From: CBDCYS01 sp965226245 | GTDB lineage: Bacteria > Acidobacteriota > Terriglobia > Bryobacterales > UBA6623 | DNA length: 64,000 bases | Direction of reading: 5' to 3' | Assembly: GCA_965226245.1 (NCBI GenBank) | Contig: CBDDCL010000015.1 | Coordinates: forward strand, 1,426,001-1,490,000 | In this document: piece after piece, positions 44,783 through 54,050 of the stretch | Layout: every line of letters starts with the position of its first letter | Position numbering within the stretch: position 1 is the stretch's first letter | Position numbers and translations under genes: made by a program | Notes under the pieces: model-generated | The model's input: the letters and a program-made list of their open reading frames with translations, nothing else | What the model was told of the DNA's origin: nothing | Database searches by the model: none

Positions 44783-45961
44783 ATGAAAAAATCGTCCGCA
44801 GTCGTTCTTGCACTACTTGCAACCGCCGTTCTTGTTTCTTGTGGCGGCGGCACGGAACCTGCCGTTGAGAAGGCCACTGCCAAGGACGAATATTTCGTCT
44901 ACATCGGCACCTATACCAAGGGCGACAGCGAAGGAATCCACGCCTACCGCTTCGACGCCGCGAGCGGCCGGCTGAGCTCTCTCGGCGCGGTGGCGAAAAT
45001 CCGCGAGCCCTCCTTCCTGGCGATCCATCCCAATAGCCGTTTCCTCTATGCGGTCAGTGAAATCGACGACTTTGACGCGGACAAGAGCGGCTCGGTCAGC
45101 GCCTTCGAGATTGACCGCGAGAGCGGCAGCCTGACCCCGCTGAATACGGTCTCCTCGAAGGGCGCCTGGCCTTGCCATCTCAATGTCGATCAAACGGGCA
45201 AAACACTGGCCATCGCCAACTACATGTCGGGTACTGTCGCCACGATTTCGCTGGGGGATGACGGCAAGCTGGGATCAGTTGGCGCGGCGATTCAAAACAG
45301 CGGATCAAGCGTCAATCCCGACCGCCAACAGGGCCCCCACGCACACAGCGTCGATTTTTCACCCGACAACCGCTATTTGATTTCGGCGGACTTGGGGACC
45401 GACCAAGTCCACGTATTCCGAGTGGATCCCGAGAGCGGGGCGCTCGAAGCGAATGACCCCGCGTTTGCGAAAATCAATCCCGGCGGCGGTCCCCGCCACT
45501 TCGCGTTTCATCCAAGCGGCAAATATGGGTACGTCATCAACGAGCTGCAGTCGACAGTAACGGCGTTTCACTGGGACGCCGGACAAGGAGCGCTGAGGGA
45601 GATTCAAACCATCTCGACTCTCCCGGAGGATTTCACCGAGCGAACCAGCACGGCCGAAATCGAGGTCCATCCCTCCGGTAAGTTCTTATACGGATCGAAC
45701 CGCGGGCACGACAGTATTGCGGTGTTCGCGATCGATGGGTCGAGCGGCAAGCTCACCGCCGTGGAGCGCACTTCGACGCAAGGCAAGACGCCGCGCAGTT
45801 TCGCCATCGATCCAACGGGCCAATTCTTTTTCGCCGTGAACCAGAACAGCAACAACCTAGTCCTGTTCCGAATCGATCAGCAGACCGGCCGCCTCACGCA
45901 AGAGGGCGAGTCGCTGCAAGTCCCCTCGCCGGTGTGCGTGAAGTTCGTGAAGGTGGGATAG
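44783..45961 (+). CDS. Lactonase-family seven-bladed propeller lipoprotein (6-phosphogluconolactonase-like)
   Basis: 392 residues from ATG 44783. The lipoprotein signal VVLALLATAVLVSC puts it on the periplasmic face. Propeller repeats of the YkgB/Pgl type follow (FVYIGTYTKGDSEGIHAYRF, PSFLAIHPNSRFLYAVSEID, GPHAHSVDFSPDNRYLISAD, GGGPRHFAFHPSGKYGYVIN). It would hydrolyse sugar lactones. The substrate need not be 6-phosphogluconolactone, given export. A truncated paralogue sits directly upstream. Confidence 0.9.
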   Translation: MKKSSAVVLALLATAVLVSCGGGTEPAVEKATAKDEYFVYIGTYTKGDSEGIHAYRFDAASGRLSSLGAVAKIREPSFLAIHPNSRFLYAVSEIDDFDADKSGSVSAFEIDRESGSLTPLNTVSSKGAWPCHLNVDQTGKTLAIANYMSGTVATISLGDDGKLGSVGAAIQNSGSSVNPDRQQGPHAHSVDFSPDNRYLISADLGTDQVHVFRVDPESGALEANDPAFAKINPGGGPRHFAFHPSGKYGYVINELQSTVTAFHWDAGQGALREIQTISTLPEDFTERTSTAEIEVHPSGKFLYGSNRGHDSIAVFAIDGSSGKLTAVERTSTQGKTPRSFAIDPTGQFFFAVNQNSNNLVLFRIDQQTGRLTQEGESLQVPSPVCVKFVKVG

Positions 45962-46048
45962 CGAGCGCGATTGTCCGCCTGTTTGCCCCCGCCGCCGGTT
46001 GCGCGCCTGACTGATTTGAAGCTGGATGCGCGGTGATAGCGTAGAGAT

Positions 46049-46414
46049 ATGGACGACCTGAAGTCCATCGTCGAATACCACGAGCAAGCACTGCGCTCGA
46101 TCGAGGATCAATTAGGCAGGGTCGTCGAAAACCTTGACAAGGGCGAGCGGAGGATGGACAGGAACGAGCAGTTCCTAGCGCGCGCGTTCCGCTTGGGTGT
46201 CGTCGCGGTCCGTCGCGAGCGCGTCCGGCGGCTGGAGGAAGACCGTCGGCTTGCGGAAAAACAGGCGACCGACCGTGCCGCCTGCGAAGAAAGACAAGCC
46301 ACAGACCGTGCCGCCTGGGAAGAAAGAATGGAACGGATCGAGCGCAACATCGATCGCTTTCTTGAAGGCTTGCCGGGCCGCAACGGCGGCAACGGCAGCG
46401 GACGCGTAAATTAG
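46049..46414 (+). CDS. Small coiled-coil protein
   Basis: 121 residues, mostly charged helix (SIVEYHEQALRSIEDQLGR, RRERVRRLEEDRRLAEK). A short internal tandem repeat ATDRAA(C/W)EER is followed by RNIDRFLEGLPG. A hydrophobic helix is lacking. The pattern resembles short phage- or kinase-associated coiled-coil proteins. No function can be assigned. Confidence 0.6.
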   Translation: MDDLKSIVEYHEQALRSIEDQLGRVVENLDKGERRMDRNEQFLARAFRLGVVAVRRERVRRLEEDRRLAEKQATDRAACEERQATDRAAWEERMERIERNIDRFLEGLPGRNGGNGSGRVN

Positions 46415-46449
46415 CGCCTGCCGGAGTGAATCCCGCTCTGCCGACTAGA

Positions 46450-47910
46450 CTAGCGGCTCCTGCCGCTAGACCGAATTCCTTCCAGCGATTTCTCCAGGCG
46501 CATTGCGATCTCTGGATTCTTGTCGATCACGTTGGTCCGCTCGGAAATATCCTTTGTCATGTCAAAGAGGTGATAGGGCTTCTCGAACGGCGTGCCGGTT
46601 GGTTTTTCGCGGCCGCCGGAACCATTCCCCGCGACCAGCTTCCATTTGCCGTCGCGAATCGAGAACATCCCGCCTGAGGAGTGGTGGATGACCGGCGCCC
46701 GCGGGCTCGGCCGGGCCTTCCCCAGCAGCGTCGGCAGAAGGCTGAAGCTGTCCTCGGCTGCCACGCCGGGAAGCTCAGCCCCGACGATCTCGGCCGCGGT
46801 CGCGAAGAAATCCGTCAGGCAGATTGTCTCGGACGACTGGCTGTCGGGCTTGATTTTTCCCGGCCAGCGGGCAAAGAACGGCACGTGATGCCCCGCTTCC
46901 CAGATGTCCGCCTTGGTTCCGCGAAACACGTGGTTCGCGGTGTGACTGCTGCTGCGATAGGCCTGAACGGTGCGGTCCTTGGCATGATCAGCTTCGAGGT
47001 CGTCACGCCGGTACATGAAGGATCCGTTGTCACTGCTGTAGATGACCAGCGTGTCATCGCGAATACCGGCATCGTCAATGGCCTTGAGAACCTGCCCAAC
47101 CGTCCAGTCAACCTGAACTACAAAGTCGCCGTAAGGCCCTAACTCGGTCTTGCCGCGAAAACGCCGGTGGGGCAGAACGGGCTTGTGCGGCGCGGGCAGC
47201 GGGAAGTAGAGCAGAAACGGCTTGTCGCTCTTCGCCTGCCGTTGAATATATCCGGTAGCCTGCGCCAGCAGGTCGTCGAGGCAATCTTCCATCACGAGAT
47301 CTGGCGAGCGTTCCCCTTTTCGAAGAAACTCCGGAAACGGCTGAGCGGCCTGTTCGAGCAAGGGGTATTTCGTATTCTTTCCGTTCTTGATGTAGATGTA
47401 AGGAGGGAAGTCGAGCGACGCGGGAATAATGTAGGAGAAGTCAAAACCTCTCGTGTGCGGCCCGTCGCTGATGGGCTTGCTGAAGTCGAATTCTCCGTCC
47501 CCGGATTTGGCGAAACCTAGTCCCAGGTGCCACTTGCCGACGATGCCCGTGTGGTAGCCGTGCTGCCTCAGAAAAGAAGCCACGGTAGGACGCCCCAGCT
47601 CGATCAGCGGCTCGCCATAGCCGTTGAGCACACCCCTCTTCAGCCTCGTTCGCCAGCTATAGCGCCCCGTCAGCAGGCCATAGCGCGTGGGCGTACACAC
47701 CGCCGACGGCGTATGCGCGTCAGTGAAAGTCATCCCTTGGCCCGCAAGTTTGTCGAGATGCGGAGTCGGTATCTTCGACCTCGGGTTCAGTGCCTGAACA
47801 TCGCCGTAACCCATGTCATCGGCAAGTATGAAAACAATATTGGGATGAGCAGCCGCGGCCGCCGGAAGGCAGAGAATCAAGCTGAGGAACGAAATTGATA
47901 GATACCGCAT
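46450..47910 (-). CDS. Secreted sulfatase (arylsulfatase family)
   Basis: 486 residues. A signal peptide (YLSISFLSLILCLPAAAAA) precedes HPNIVFILADDMGYGD (metal Asp pair, residues 31-32). The formylglycine signature AVCTPTRYGLLTGRY has the modifiable Cys at 72. GIVGKWHLGLG, DKPFLLYFPLPAPHKP and YSSDNGSF supply further active-site residues. It would release sulfate from carbohydrates or aryl esters in the periplasm and needs a formylglycine-generating enzyme encoded elsewhere. It is consistent with growth on sulfated polysaccharides, together with the isomerase and lactonase nearby. Confidence 0.94.
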   Translation of the reverse strand: MRYLSISFLSLILCLPAAAAAHPNIVFILADDMGYGDVQALNPRSKIPTPHLDKLAGQGMTFTDAHTPSAVCTPTRYGLLTGRYSWRTRLKRGVLNGYGEPLIELGRPTVASFLRQHGYHTGIVGKWHLGLGFAKSGDGEFDFSKPISDGPHTRGFDFSYIIPASLDFPPYIYIKNGKNTKYPLLEQAAQPFPEFLRKGERSPDLVMEDCLDDLLAQATGYIQRQAKSDKPFLLYFPLPAPHKPVLPHRRFRGKTELGPYGDFVVQVDWTVGQVLKAIDDAGIRDDTLVIYSSDNGSFMYRRDDLEADHAKDRTVQAYRSSSHTANHVFRGTKADIWEAGHHVPFFARWPGKIKPDSQSSETICLTDFFATAAEIVGAELPGVAAEDSFSLLPTLLGKARPSPRAPVIHHSSGGMFSIRDGKWKLVAGNGSGGREKPTGTPFEKPYHLFDMTKDISERTNVIDKNPEIAMRLEKSLEGIRSSGRSR

Positions 47911-48053
47911 GGTTAACTCCGTGTTGACGGGGCTGCTTGTTCAGGTTCGAAGAAGGCGGGGTTGAAGCCGATACTTTGACACTCCCTTGGGGCTGGAGTC
48001 AAGGTCACCACGGCAGTGTGGAGGCGGGCCACCGCGCCTCTCAAGATAGGTTT

Positions 48054-49631
48054 CTACCGCTCCCGTTTCAGTTGCAGAGGCGCCAGTTTTGAGTACTGCG
48101 CCGTAATATCCACCAGCCTTGGACCCGACGCGTCATACACAAGCGCTCTTTGCCTCTCGAGAGCAACTAAAGTCTCCGACGCCGGCAAGAAATACTTGTC
48201 GATCCGATGCCCATAGTCGGCCCGCCGCTTGATCTGAGTATCCGGGGTTAGGTAGACGTCATAAACGCCGACGGTCCGGAAGGCGTCGTGCGCCATCGAA
48301 AGGTAAAAGACCATCTCTGGCACATTCGCGAGCAAGATCGTTTTGCGAGGATGGTCGGCGCGGACGCGCGAGGTGTCGGAAACAAGTTGCTTGACCGCCA
48401 GGCTAAGCGGCTGGAAATAGGAGACCTCGCGGTTGGCTCTGTCGACCGAGGCAAAGACGAATGATCCGGCGAAGAGTACAACGCCGATTCGAAAAACCAT
48501 CAACGCAGGCGCTCTTGCGAAGACCGTCGCCGCGGGTCTCGGCCGGCCAGCGTCATCGGTCGCTCGCCGCTCCTTGTTCTGGGTCGCGGCTGGCCAAGCC
48601 GGACCTAATGCTGGCCGCGACCCCCTGCCGAAAGCCAGCGACACGGCCCAGCCCGCGAGCATCGCGATGCCGATGCTCGGGAGGACGAGATAGTAGTCGA
48701 GACGATGATCCGGCAAGGGCAGATAGGGCCCCAGCGTGATCGCGAACCAGGCCAGCAAGAATACCCCTAAGGCCGCTCCGCGCCAAGCCTGGCAGGCAGC
48801 GAATGCCACCGCGCCCAGCGCCAGCGCGATGGCAAGACCGGCTCCTTCGTCCGCTACCAATGCCCGCTGTGTGTAGTGCCAGAATCCAGCGGCCAAACCG
48901 GCCACCCCGAAATCAGTTTGGTAAACGCCCTCGCTGGCCGTTGGCGCCGCGCTCAATTGCAACCAGGCGAACGCAATCGAGCCCGGCAACATCGCCGCGG
49001 CGTGCCGCCAGCGCCCGCGGTCCGCAGTCAGCACATACGCTAAGAGCACGACGGGATAGACGACCATCGTTTCCAGCGAACCCAGCCCCAACGCAAATGT
49101 GATCCACTGCGCCGCGTAATAGCGCTTTCGTCCTGACTCAGCGAAGCGCAAGAACAGCAGAAAACTCAACAGCAAGAAAAACGCACACAGCACCTGGTTG
49201 TAGGCCGAGGTCCATGTCATGCTGCTTGACAAGCCGTGATGAATGCCCCACAGCGACGCCGCAGCCAAGCCCGCGAGGCGGTTTCGGGTCAGGCGATTCG
49301 TGACCGCCGCCAGTAACCACAAATTTACAATCTGTGTGCCGAACACCAGCAGGCGGTAGGGAAACGCGTCGAATCCGAACCAGCCATGGAAAAGGTAAAA
49401 GAACAAGCGCTCGCTCAGGGGACGAAACGTTCCTTGCGCCCGGGGCTGAAAAAACGCTTCCCAGAACTCTTTGTCAGGAAACGCGGCCAGCAGCAGAAGA
49501 GAAAAATCGTCTCCGAAGAACCAGCACCACAAACCACGATGGTAAAGCCACAAAAACGGAATCGCCGGAAAGACCCAGTAGAGAACGACACCGAGCCGCT
49601 GGGGGAAGCGCTTTGCTGGTTCCTCGCTCAC
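48054..49631 (-). CDS. Polytopic membrane protein, GT-C glycosyltransferase-like
   Basis: 525 residues with about nine to eleven hydrophobic helices. The first loop carries FFGDDFSLLLLA, an acidic pair as in GT-C transferases, followed by TFRPLSERLFFYLFHGW. A soluble C-terminal part starts near residue 420. A role in transferring sugars from polyprenyl carriers is likely but no family is proven. It starts with GTG, overlapping the stop of the preceding lipoprotein gene by 4 bp (GTGA), so the two are translationally coupled. Confidence 0.7.
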   Translation of the reverse strand: MSEEPAKRFPQRLGVVLYWVFPAIPFLWLYHRGLWCWFFGDDFSLLLLAAFPDKEFWEAFFQPRAQGTFRPLSERLFFYLFHGWFGFDAFPYRLLVFGTQIVNLWLLAAVTNRLTRNRLAGLAAASLWGIHHGLSSSMTWTSAYNQVLCAFFLLLSFLLFLRFAESGRKRYYAAQWITFALGLGSLETMVVYPVVLLAYVLTADRGRWRHAAAMLPGSIAFAWLQLSAAPTASEGVYQTDFGVAGLAAGFWHYTQRALVADEGAGLAIALALGAVAFAACQAWRGAALGVFLLAWFAITLGPYLPLPDHRLDYYLVLPSIGIAMLAGWAVSLAFGRGSRPALGPAWPAATQNKERRATDDAGRPRPAATVFARAPALMVFRIGVVLFAGSFVFASVDRANREVSYFQPLSLAVKQLVSDTSRVRADHPRKTILLANVPEMVFYLSMAHDAFRTVGVYDVYLTPDTQIKRRADYGHRIDKYFLPASETLVALERQRALVYDASGPRLVDITAQYSKLAPLQLKRER

Positions 49632-50167
49632 TTGAGGGCAACCGATACCGCGATAACGCCAAGCTCGCGCAAGTCCGACCCGGTTGGCGGCAGCACCTTG
49701 TCCAGCTCAAAGGCCACTTCGATTGTTTCGCTCGTGAGCACATCGGCGGGCACGGGCTTCCTGAAGGTGTAGTCGCCCGCTTGGCCGTAGGTCTCACTGC
49801 CGACCGGCGATCCGTTCATCGTCGCAATGAGCGTGAGTGGCCCAAGCCTGCTGATCGATGCCTCGGCGATGCTGAAAATGAACTCGACATTCACCTCCTG
49901 GCCGGGCGCGGCAGGCAGAGGTTTCAAAGCTACCGCGAAAACCTTTTCTGTCCAGCGCCAGGCGCCTTGTTCGAGGACATGGAAACCTTTTAATAATTGG
50001 GGAGTGCCGCGAGGGTCGGCCACATAAAGAGTCGAAAGAAACTCACCAGGCTCGACTGTCGCTTCCGAGGCGCCGCCCGGCGCGGTGAATAGTTCGGGCT
50101 CATTCGAGGGACAGCCGCTCAAAAGCACAACAAGGAGGCACACGAAGGCAGGCAGGAGCAGGCGCAT
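49628..50167 (-). CDS. Lipoprotein of unknown function
   Basis: 179 residues from ATG 50167. The lipoprotein signal LLLPAFVCLLVVLLSGC precedes a beta-rich domain (FIFSIAEASISRLGPLTLIA, VNVEF). No catalytic motif is recognised. It lies between tsaB and the membrane transferase in the same direction and overlaps the latter, so it may assist that protein in the envelope. Confidence 0.75.
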   Translation of the reverse strand: MRLLLPAFVCLLVVLLSGCPSNEPELFTAPGGASEATVEPGEFLSTLYVADPRGTPQLLKGFHVLEQGAWRWTEKVFAVALKPLPAAPGQEVNVEFIFSIAEASISRLGPLTLIATMNGSPVGSETYGQAGDYTFRKPVPADVLTSETIEVAFELDKVLPPTGSDLRELGVIAVSVALK

Positions 50168-50271
50168 GGGGAAACAAAGATCATACAAGCTTGGCGCGGG
50201 CCTCAGCAAACACGAGCCTATTCCGTAACGTCGAGAAGCAGGCCGCCGATGGCTGCTGATGGACCCGCCTG

Positions 50272-50955
50272 TTAAACAGGCTCCTTCCATTTCAGCTCAG
50301 CGTCAGGACGCCGAACATAATTGGCGTCCACTGCTTCGGGTGGGAAGACCGCGCCCGAATCATAGTGAAGAGCGGCAAGCTCCGCCACGGCTGCTACCAG
50401 CGGTCTCGTGACCGTCACCGCTCTCCGGGGGCCATTCGACGCAGGGGGCAATGCGGCCGCTCCATCGGCTTCAAACAGGCCTCGATCGGTGGAGACAAAG
50501 GTGATCTCGTGATCTCCAGTTAGTTTCAGAAACTCGTCCCAAGCAGAGACCACTTCGTCCACAATGACCCGCGACTGCTCGTCGTACACCGCCGCGTAAA
50601 CCTCGCCGCGCCGGGCATCTAAAACGGGCGCTCTATGCCGCCCTTCTCCTGCAAATGCCAGCGCCGCCAAATTCGAGACGGGCACGACCGGCTTGCCGTG
50701 AACTTCCCCTAGCGCCTTTGCAACGCTCAGGCCGACCCGAATGCCGGTAAACGAACCCGGACCGGAGGCTCCGGCGTAACAGTCAATATCCTCAAGGGTT
50801 ACGTTATGAAGATCCAGCAACGCATTGATCCGTTGATAGATAACGCTTCCGTGTCCTTTGGGTGCTACGATTGGAACCGCCTGAAGAACCTCGCCATTAC
50901 GAGCGAGCGCGACACCGCCCGAGTGCCTCGTGGTATCAAGCGCGAGAAGAAGCAT
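50272..50955 (-). CDS. tsaB: tRNA t6A biosynthesis protein TsaB
   Basis: 227 residues, the normal length. The start LLLALDTTRHSGGVAL and the central GASGPGSFTGIRVGLSVAKAL are diagnostic, as is VLDARRGEVYAAVYD. TsaB dimerises with TsaD as part of the complex that adds threonylcarbamoyl to A37 of ANN-decoding tRNAs. It is degenerate as an ASKHA ATPase. It is followed 104 bp later by the lipoprotein and transferase genes. Confidence 0.95.
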   Translation of the reverse strand: MLLLALDTTRHSGGVALARNGEVLQAVPIVAPKGHGSVIYQRINALLDLHNVTLEDIDCYAGASGPGSFTGIRVGLSVAKALGEVHGKPVVPVSNLAALAFAGEGRHRAPVLDARRGEVYAAVYDEQSRVIVDEVVSAWDEFLKLTGDHEITFVSTDRGLFEADGAAALPPASNGPRRAVTVTRPLVAAVAELAALHYDSGAVFPPEAVDANYVRRPDAELKWKEPV

Positions 50956-51141
50956 ACGTCAGCCGGACACCTGTCGAACCATTGCCCCCGTTCCGGCACA
51001 ATACGCGCATTGCACCCCACTCGAATGCCGGGCCTCGGTTCCCGGCGTGGCGGGGGCCCCCAGGCCTGCCGCGTCGAGACTCCTCTCGACGCCTGTTTGG
51101 AACTGTCCGCGGCGCCAATAAGCCTCGGCCCAATCTATCGG

Positions 51142-52257
51142 TTACGGCAGTGCGATCGTTTTTAGGTCGAGCGAGCCGCTGTCGCTTTGAATGATCAGGA
51201 CAGCGTTTTCCTCGTCAAGCAGGTCGAGCTGTTGCACGCCTTTGAGTTCCGCAATGGTCTCATAGGGCAAACCTGACGTGCCATCGATCTTCTCGGTGAT
51301 ACTGCCGTAAGTTTCGATGTTCTCGGTCGACATTTTCATCACGCCGCGGCTGCTGTTGCTCATGAGGATGTGATCGTTGCCGCCCTTCTTGTAAATGACC
51401 ATGTCGAGCGGGCGGTTGCGGTTGCCCAGCTCAGCGATCGTCGTGCCAACCACTTTCGTGCCCGGCTTCAGGTCCGACACAGGGAACTTCACCAAAGGCG
51501 TGCAAGTGTAGGCGGCCAGCAAGTGTGACTCAGCTTGGATCTCATAAGGAACGAAGGTACGGACCGGCGAGCGCGTCTCCCAGCGGCCGTGGGCGCCGTG
51601 GAAAATCTCGACGCTCGCGCCCTGATCCGCTTCCTCAAACGGGAAAGGAATCGAGCGCAGCTTCGAGGCAAACTCCTCGTTCGACAGCCCGGCCACGAAC
51701 ACGCGTCCATCGACATAAGCGAGGTCCGTGATGGCTTGAACACGCAGCGGCCGGTCGCGGCGGTCCTTATCCTCAGCTCCCGGTGCATTGGACAAAGCAA
51801 CGCTCGAATGGTTGATATCGTCGAGAGAAAGCTCTTCGATTTTTCCGTCCCCGCTGACGCGGAGAATCACGGGAATAGCATCCGGCCCGCGGCCACGCGA
51901 GACGGAAACGTAAGCCTTCTTCGAAATCGGGTTCACCTGCAGATCGTTGATCAGGATCTGATCCGGGGTCGAGCCCAGCATGCCGGCGATCTTTTCGTTG
52001 AGCGCGGGAATGTTGAACTTTGCCGCTTTCGACAGCGGCACGCGGTCTCCGGTATCCAAGGCATAGATGGCCGCTCCAGCGGAGTCGCCGACGAACAGGA
52101 TTCCGTCGGGTCCAAACGCCATCACGCCAGCCGACTTCAGATCGGCCTTCCCCGGCTTCATCGTCGCGGAATAATCACCGATTCCGGCGGCGGAGACGAC
52201 AAGCGCGCTGACAGCTAACAGGCACAACAAACTGCTAATCTTTCGAAAACTCATCAA
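51142..52257 (-). CDS. Exported beta-propeller-like protein of unknown function
   Basis: 371 residues. A signal peptide (LLCLLAVSALVVSAAG) precedes repeats with propeller character (GVMAFGPDGILFVGDSAG, AITDLAYVDGRVFVAGLSN, RPLDMVIYKKGGNDHILMS). YTCTPLVKFPVSDLKPGTKV is a distinctive conserved-looking block. No enzymatic motif is visible. An AGGAGGG-like ribosome site lies before the ATG. Confidence 0.7.
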   Translation of the reverse strand: MMSFRKISSLLCLLAVSALVVSAAGIGDYSATMKPGKADLKSAGVMAFGPDGILFVGDSAGAAIYALDTGDRVPLSKAAKFNIPALNEKIAGMLGSTPDQILINDLQVNPISKKAYVSVSRGRGPDAIPVILRVSGDGKIEELSLDDINHSSVALSNAPGAEDKDRRDRPLRVQAITDLAYVDGRVFVAGLSNEEFASKLRSIPFPFEEADQGASVEIFHGAHGRWETRSPVRTFVPYEIQAESHLLAAYTCTPLVKFPVSDLKPGTKVVGTTIAELGNRNRPLDMVIYKKGGNDHILMSNSSRGVMKMSTENIETYGSITEKIDGTSGLPYETIAELKGVQQLDLLDEENAVLIIQSDSGSLDLKTIALP

Positions 52258-52400
52258 GGTCCCTCCTAAGCAAAAAACAATCGGGATACAATGCCTCCCA
52301 CGATCCCATCTTGGGAGCCGGAAGTCAATAGGTAAGTGCTGGTTTGTGGGGCGACTTGAGATCGTCCAAACCCTTCAAGAAGCGGACGCGCTTCCGTGAT

Positions 52401-52667
52401 TCAAGAGGGGTAGCCTCTGTACGCTGTTCTTCGCGGACGAATACGCATGATGCGAATCAAGTTTTGATCGCGGAGAATCCGATACACGATACGGAATTGA
52501 TGATTTCCAAACGGAATTCGATGGTACAGAAGCCCTCTCAAAGCCTTTGCGTCCGAAGGGACCGGATCTTCCCTCAGGTCGGCAATTACTTGAATCGCTT
52601 CTCGCCGCTCGGATTCCGGAAGCTGATCAAGTTCGCGCTCCGCCGAGCGTACGAACCTAATCTCCCC
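52401..52667 (-). CDS. RelE/ParE-type toxin, no standard start codon
   Basis: An 88-codon open frame reads IRFVRSAERELDQLPESERRE, DPVPSDAKALRGLLYHRIPF, NHQFRIVYRILRDQNLIRIM, RIRPRRTAYRGYPS. This is the RelE/ParE fold, with the terminal R.YRI(V)Y and R.R..AYR blocks of ribosome-dependent RNases or gyrase poisons. Between the upstream in-frame TAG and the conserved part there is no ATG, GTG or TTG. Translation must use ATT (52661-52659) or a +1 shift from the overlapping upstream gene at its run of five G. A dead copy is also possible. Confidence 0.75.
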   Translation of the reverse strand, partial: GEIRFVRSAERELDQLPESERREAIQVIADLREDPVPSDAKALRGLLYHRIPFGNHQFRIVYRILRDQNLIRIMRIRPRRTAYRGYPS

Positions 52668-52878
52668 CTAATCTCACAAACGAATAGCCATGTTTGGCCT
52701 GGACTTCTTCAAAAGAAGTAGTTGGCTCTCGCTCTCTCCGCAGGGCTACGATTAGGTCCTCTTCATCTTCGGTAAGCTGGACCGCAAGCTCGCGGTCCTC
52801 TAACCGGTAGCCGCATTTTGGGCAGGAGTCCGCCGCCGACAATCCTGGCTCCTTTGTCTTCGCGCCAGCTCTTGACAT
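52657..52878 (-). CDS. Putative antitoxin with N-terminal zinc-ribbon knuckle
   Basis: 73 residues from ATG 52878 with GAAGAAGG upstream. It contains one CPKCGYRL knuckle, then DRELAVQLTEDEEDLIVALR, PTTSFEEVQAKHGYSFVRL. The C-terminal SFEEV.AKHG pattern is like small RelE-partner antitoxins, but the zinc-knuckle start is unusual. It overlaps the toxin frame by 11 bp in the usual antitoxin-first order. Only two Cys are visible, so metal binding would need dimerisation. Confidence 0.55.
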   Translation of the reverse strand: MSRAGAKTKEPGLSAADSCPKCGYRLEDRELAVQLTEDEEDLIVALRREREPTTSFEEVQAKHGYSFVRLGGD

Positions 52879-52979
52879 ACCTTCTTCGTTCACTCTACCA
52901 GCAACCTCGAAAGCAGCCCACGGGCGAGCCCAACCGGCACCCGCGGAAAGCTTCCGGCGAAGCAATGCGCCGCGGGGGG

Positions 52980-53007
52980 GACCCACTCACTGGCGTTCGG
53001 GGCTCTG
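52980..53007 (-). repeat. Single arm of dispersed palindromic repeat
   Basis: On the minus strand it contains GAGCCCCGAACGCCAGTGAG followed by TGGGTC. It starts immediately after the aldo/keto reductase stop codon. The same unit occurs as pairs at 54051-54165 and 29779-29928. Confidence 0.7.
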
Positions 53008-53973
53008 TCAACCGCCGAGATATTCCCAGTCGCGGCCACCGTTGCCGGCGGTCAGGTTGTCCCGCTTCCAGTCTTCCAGGCGCGGGCCCGCCAGCTCCTG
53101 CGCCCCATCGCGCACCAGGGCCATTTCGTTCTCGGAGAATTTTTTGTACCGCTGGGCGATGCGGACGTCATCTTCGATTTGGCCCAGTGTCGTGCAACCC
53201 AGCGTCACGCAGTGGATCGGCAGGCTCAGCACGTAGTTGATGCACTTCCGCACGCTGAACCGTTGCAGAAGCTTCGCGTTGGCAGTGCTTTTGATGGCCT
53301 GAATTCCCATGCCGCGCTCGACCGCCTTGGGCAACACTTGGCGCTCGAAGCTGAGGTAGGAGGGATCGGCCGGGTTCAACGGCATCAAGATCGTGTCGTA
53401 CTTGTCGTAAAGCTGCAGCATTTTCAGATGCGCCGCCGGGTCGTGGTGTCCCGTGAATCCGATAAAACGGCACTTGCCGGCCTTCTTGGCGGCTTCGAAG
53501 GCTTCGATCGCCCCGCCGGGCGCGAAGATCTTCTCCAGATCCTCATCAGACGTGACGGAGTGGATTTGCCACAAATCGAGGTAGTCGGTCTTGAGCCGCT
53601 TGAGCGAGAGATGCAACTCGGCTTCGGCTTCCTCGCGCGTGCGCTTCGTGCTCTTCGATGTGATGAAGACTTGCTTGCGAAACTCCGGCAGCACGGCTCC
53701 GTAGACCTCTTCCGAGCGGCCGTCCCAGTAGCTATGCGCGTTGTCGAAGTAGTTGATTCCCAACTCGTAGGCACGCAGCGTCACCGCTTTGGCTTCCTCG
53801 AACGAGATCAGCGGGAAGCGCCCGCCGGCTTGGCCGACGATCGTCAGTTTTTCTCCCGTTTTGCCGAACGTTCGTTTGGGGATATCGCCTGGTTTGAGTC
53901 TGGCGCCGGATGCGACTGTATTCGAGGTTGCGAGTCCGGCGATCACGCCCCCGACAAAACTTCTCCGCTTCAT
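53008..53973 (-). CDS. Tat-exported aldo/keto reductase
   Basis: 321 residues. MKRRSFVGGVIAGLATSNTV is a twin-arginine-like signal. The AKR barrel follows, with catalytic Asp and Tyr in NYFDNAHSYWDGRSEEVYG, Lys in VFITSKSTKR, His in LWQIHSVTSDED, and the cofactor region MGIQAIKSTANAK. It would reduce or oxidise carbonyls with NADP(H) or be a folded-exported relative. The C-terminus is intact. A palindromic repeat arm directly follows the stop. Confidence 0.88.
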   Translation of the reverse strand: MKRRSFVGGVIAGLATSNTVASGARLKPGDIPKRTFGKTGEKLTIVGQAGGRFPLISFEEAKAVTLRAYELGINYFDNAHSYWDGRSEEVYGAVLPEFRKQVFITSKSTKRTREEAEAELHLSLKRLKTDYLDLWQIHSVTSDEDLEKIFAPGGAIEAFEAAKKAGKCRFIGFTGHHDPAAHLKMLQLYDKYDTILMPLNPADPSYLSFERQVLPKAVERGMGIQAIKSTANAKLLQRFSVRKCINYVLSLPIHCVTLGCTTLGQIEDDVRIAQRYKKFSENEMALVRDGAQELAGPRLEDWKRDNLTAGNGGRDWEYLGG

Positions 53974-54050
53974 AATTCCTCCTTCGGACGAAAGCCTCTC
54001 TCTGTAAAGATCATACTACTTGTGGATTGAGCGAATCTATATTGGTGCTT

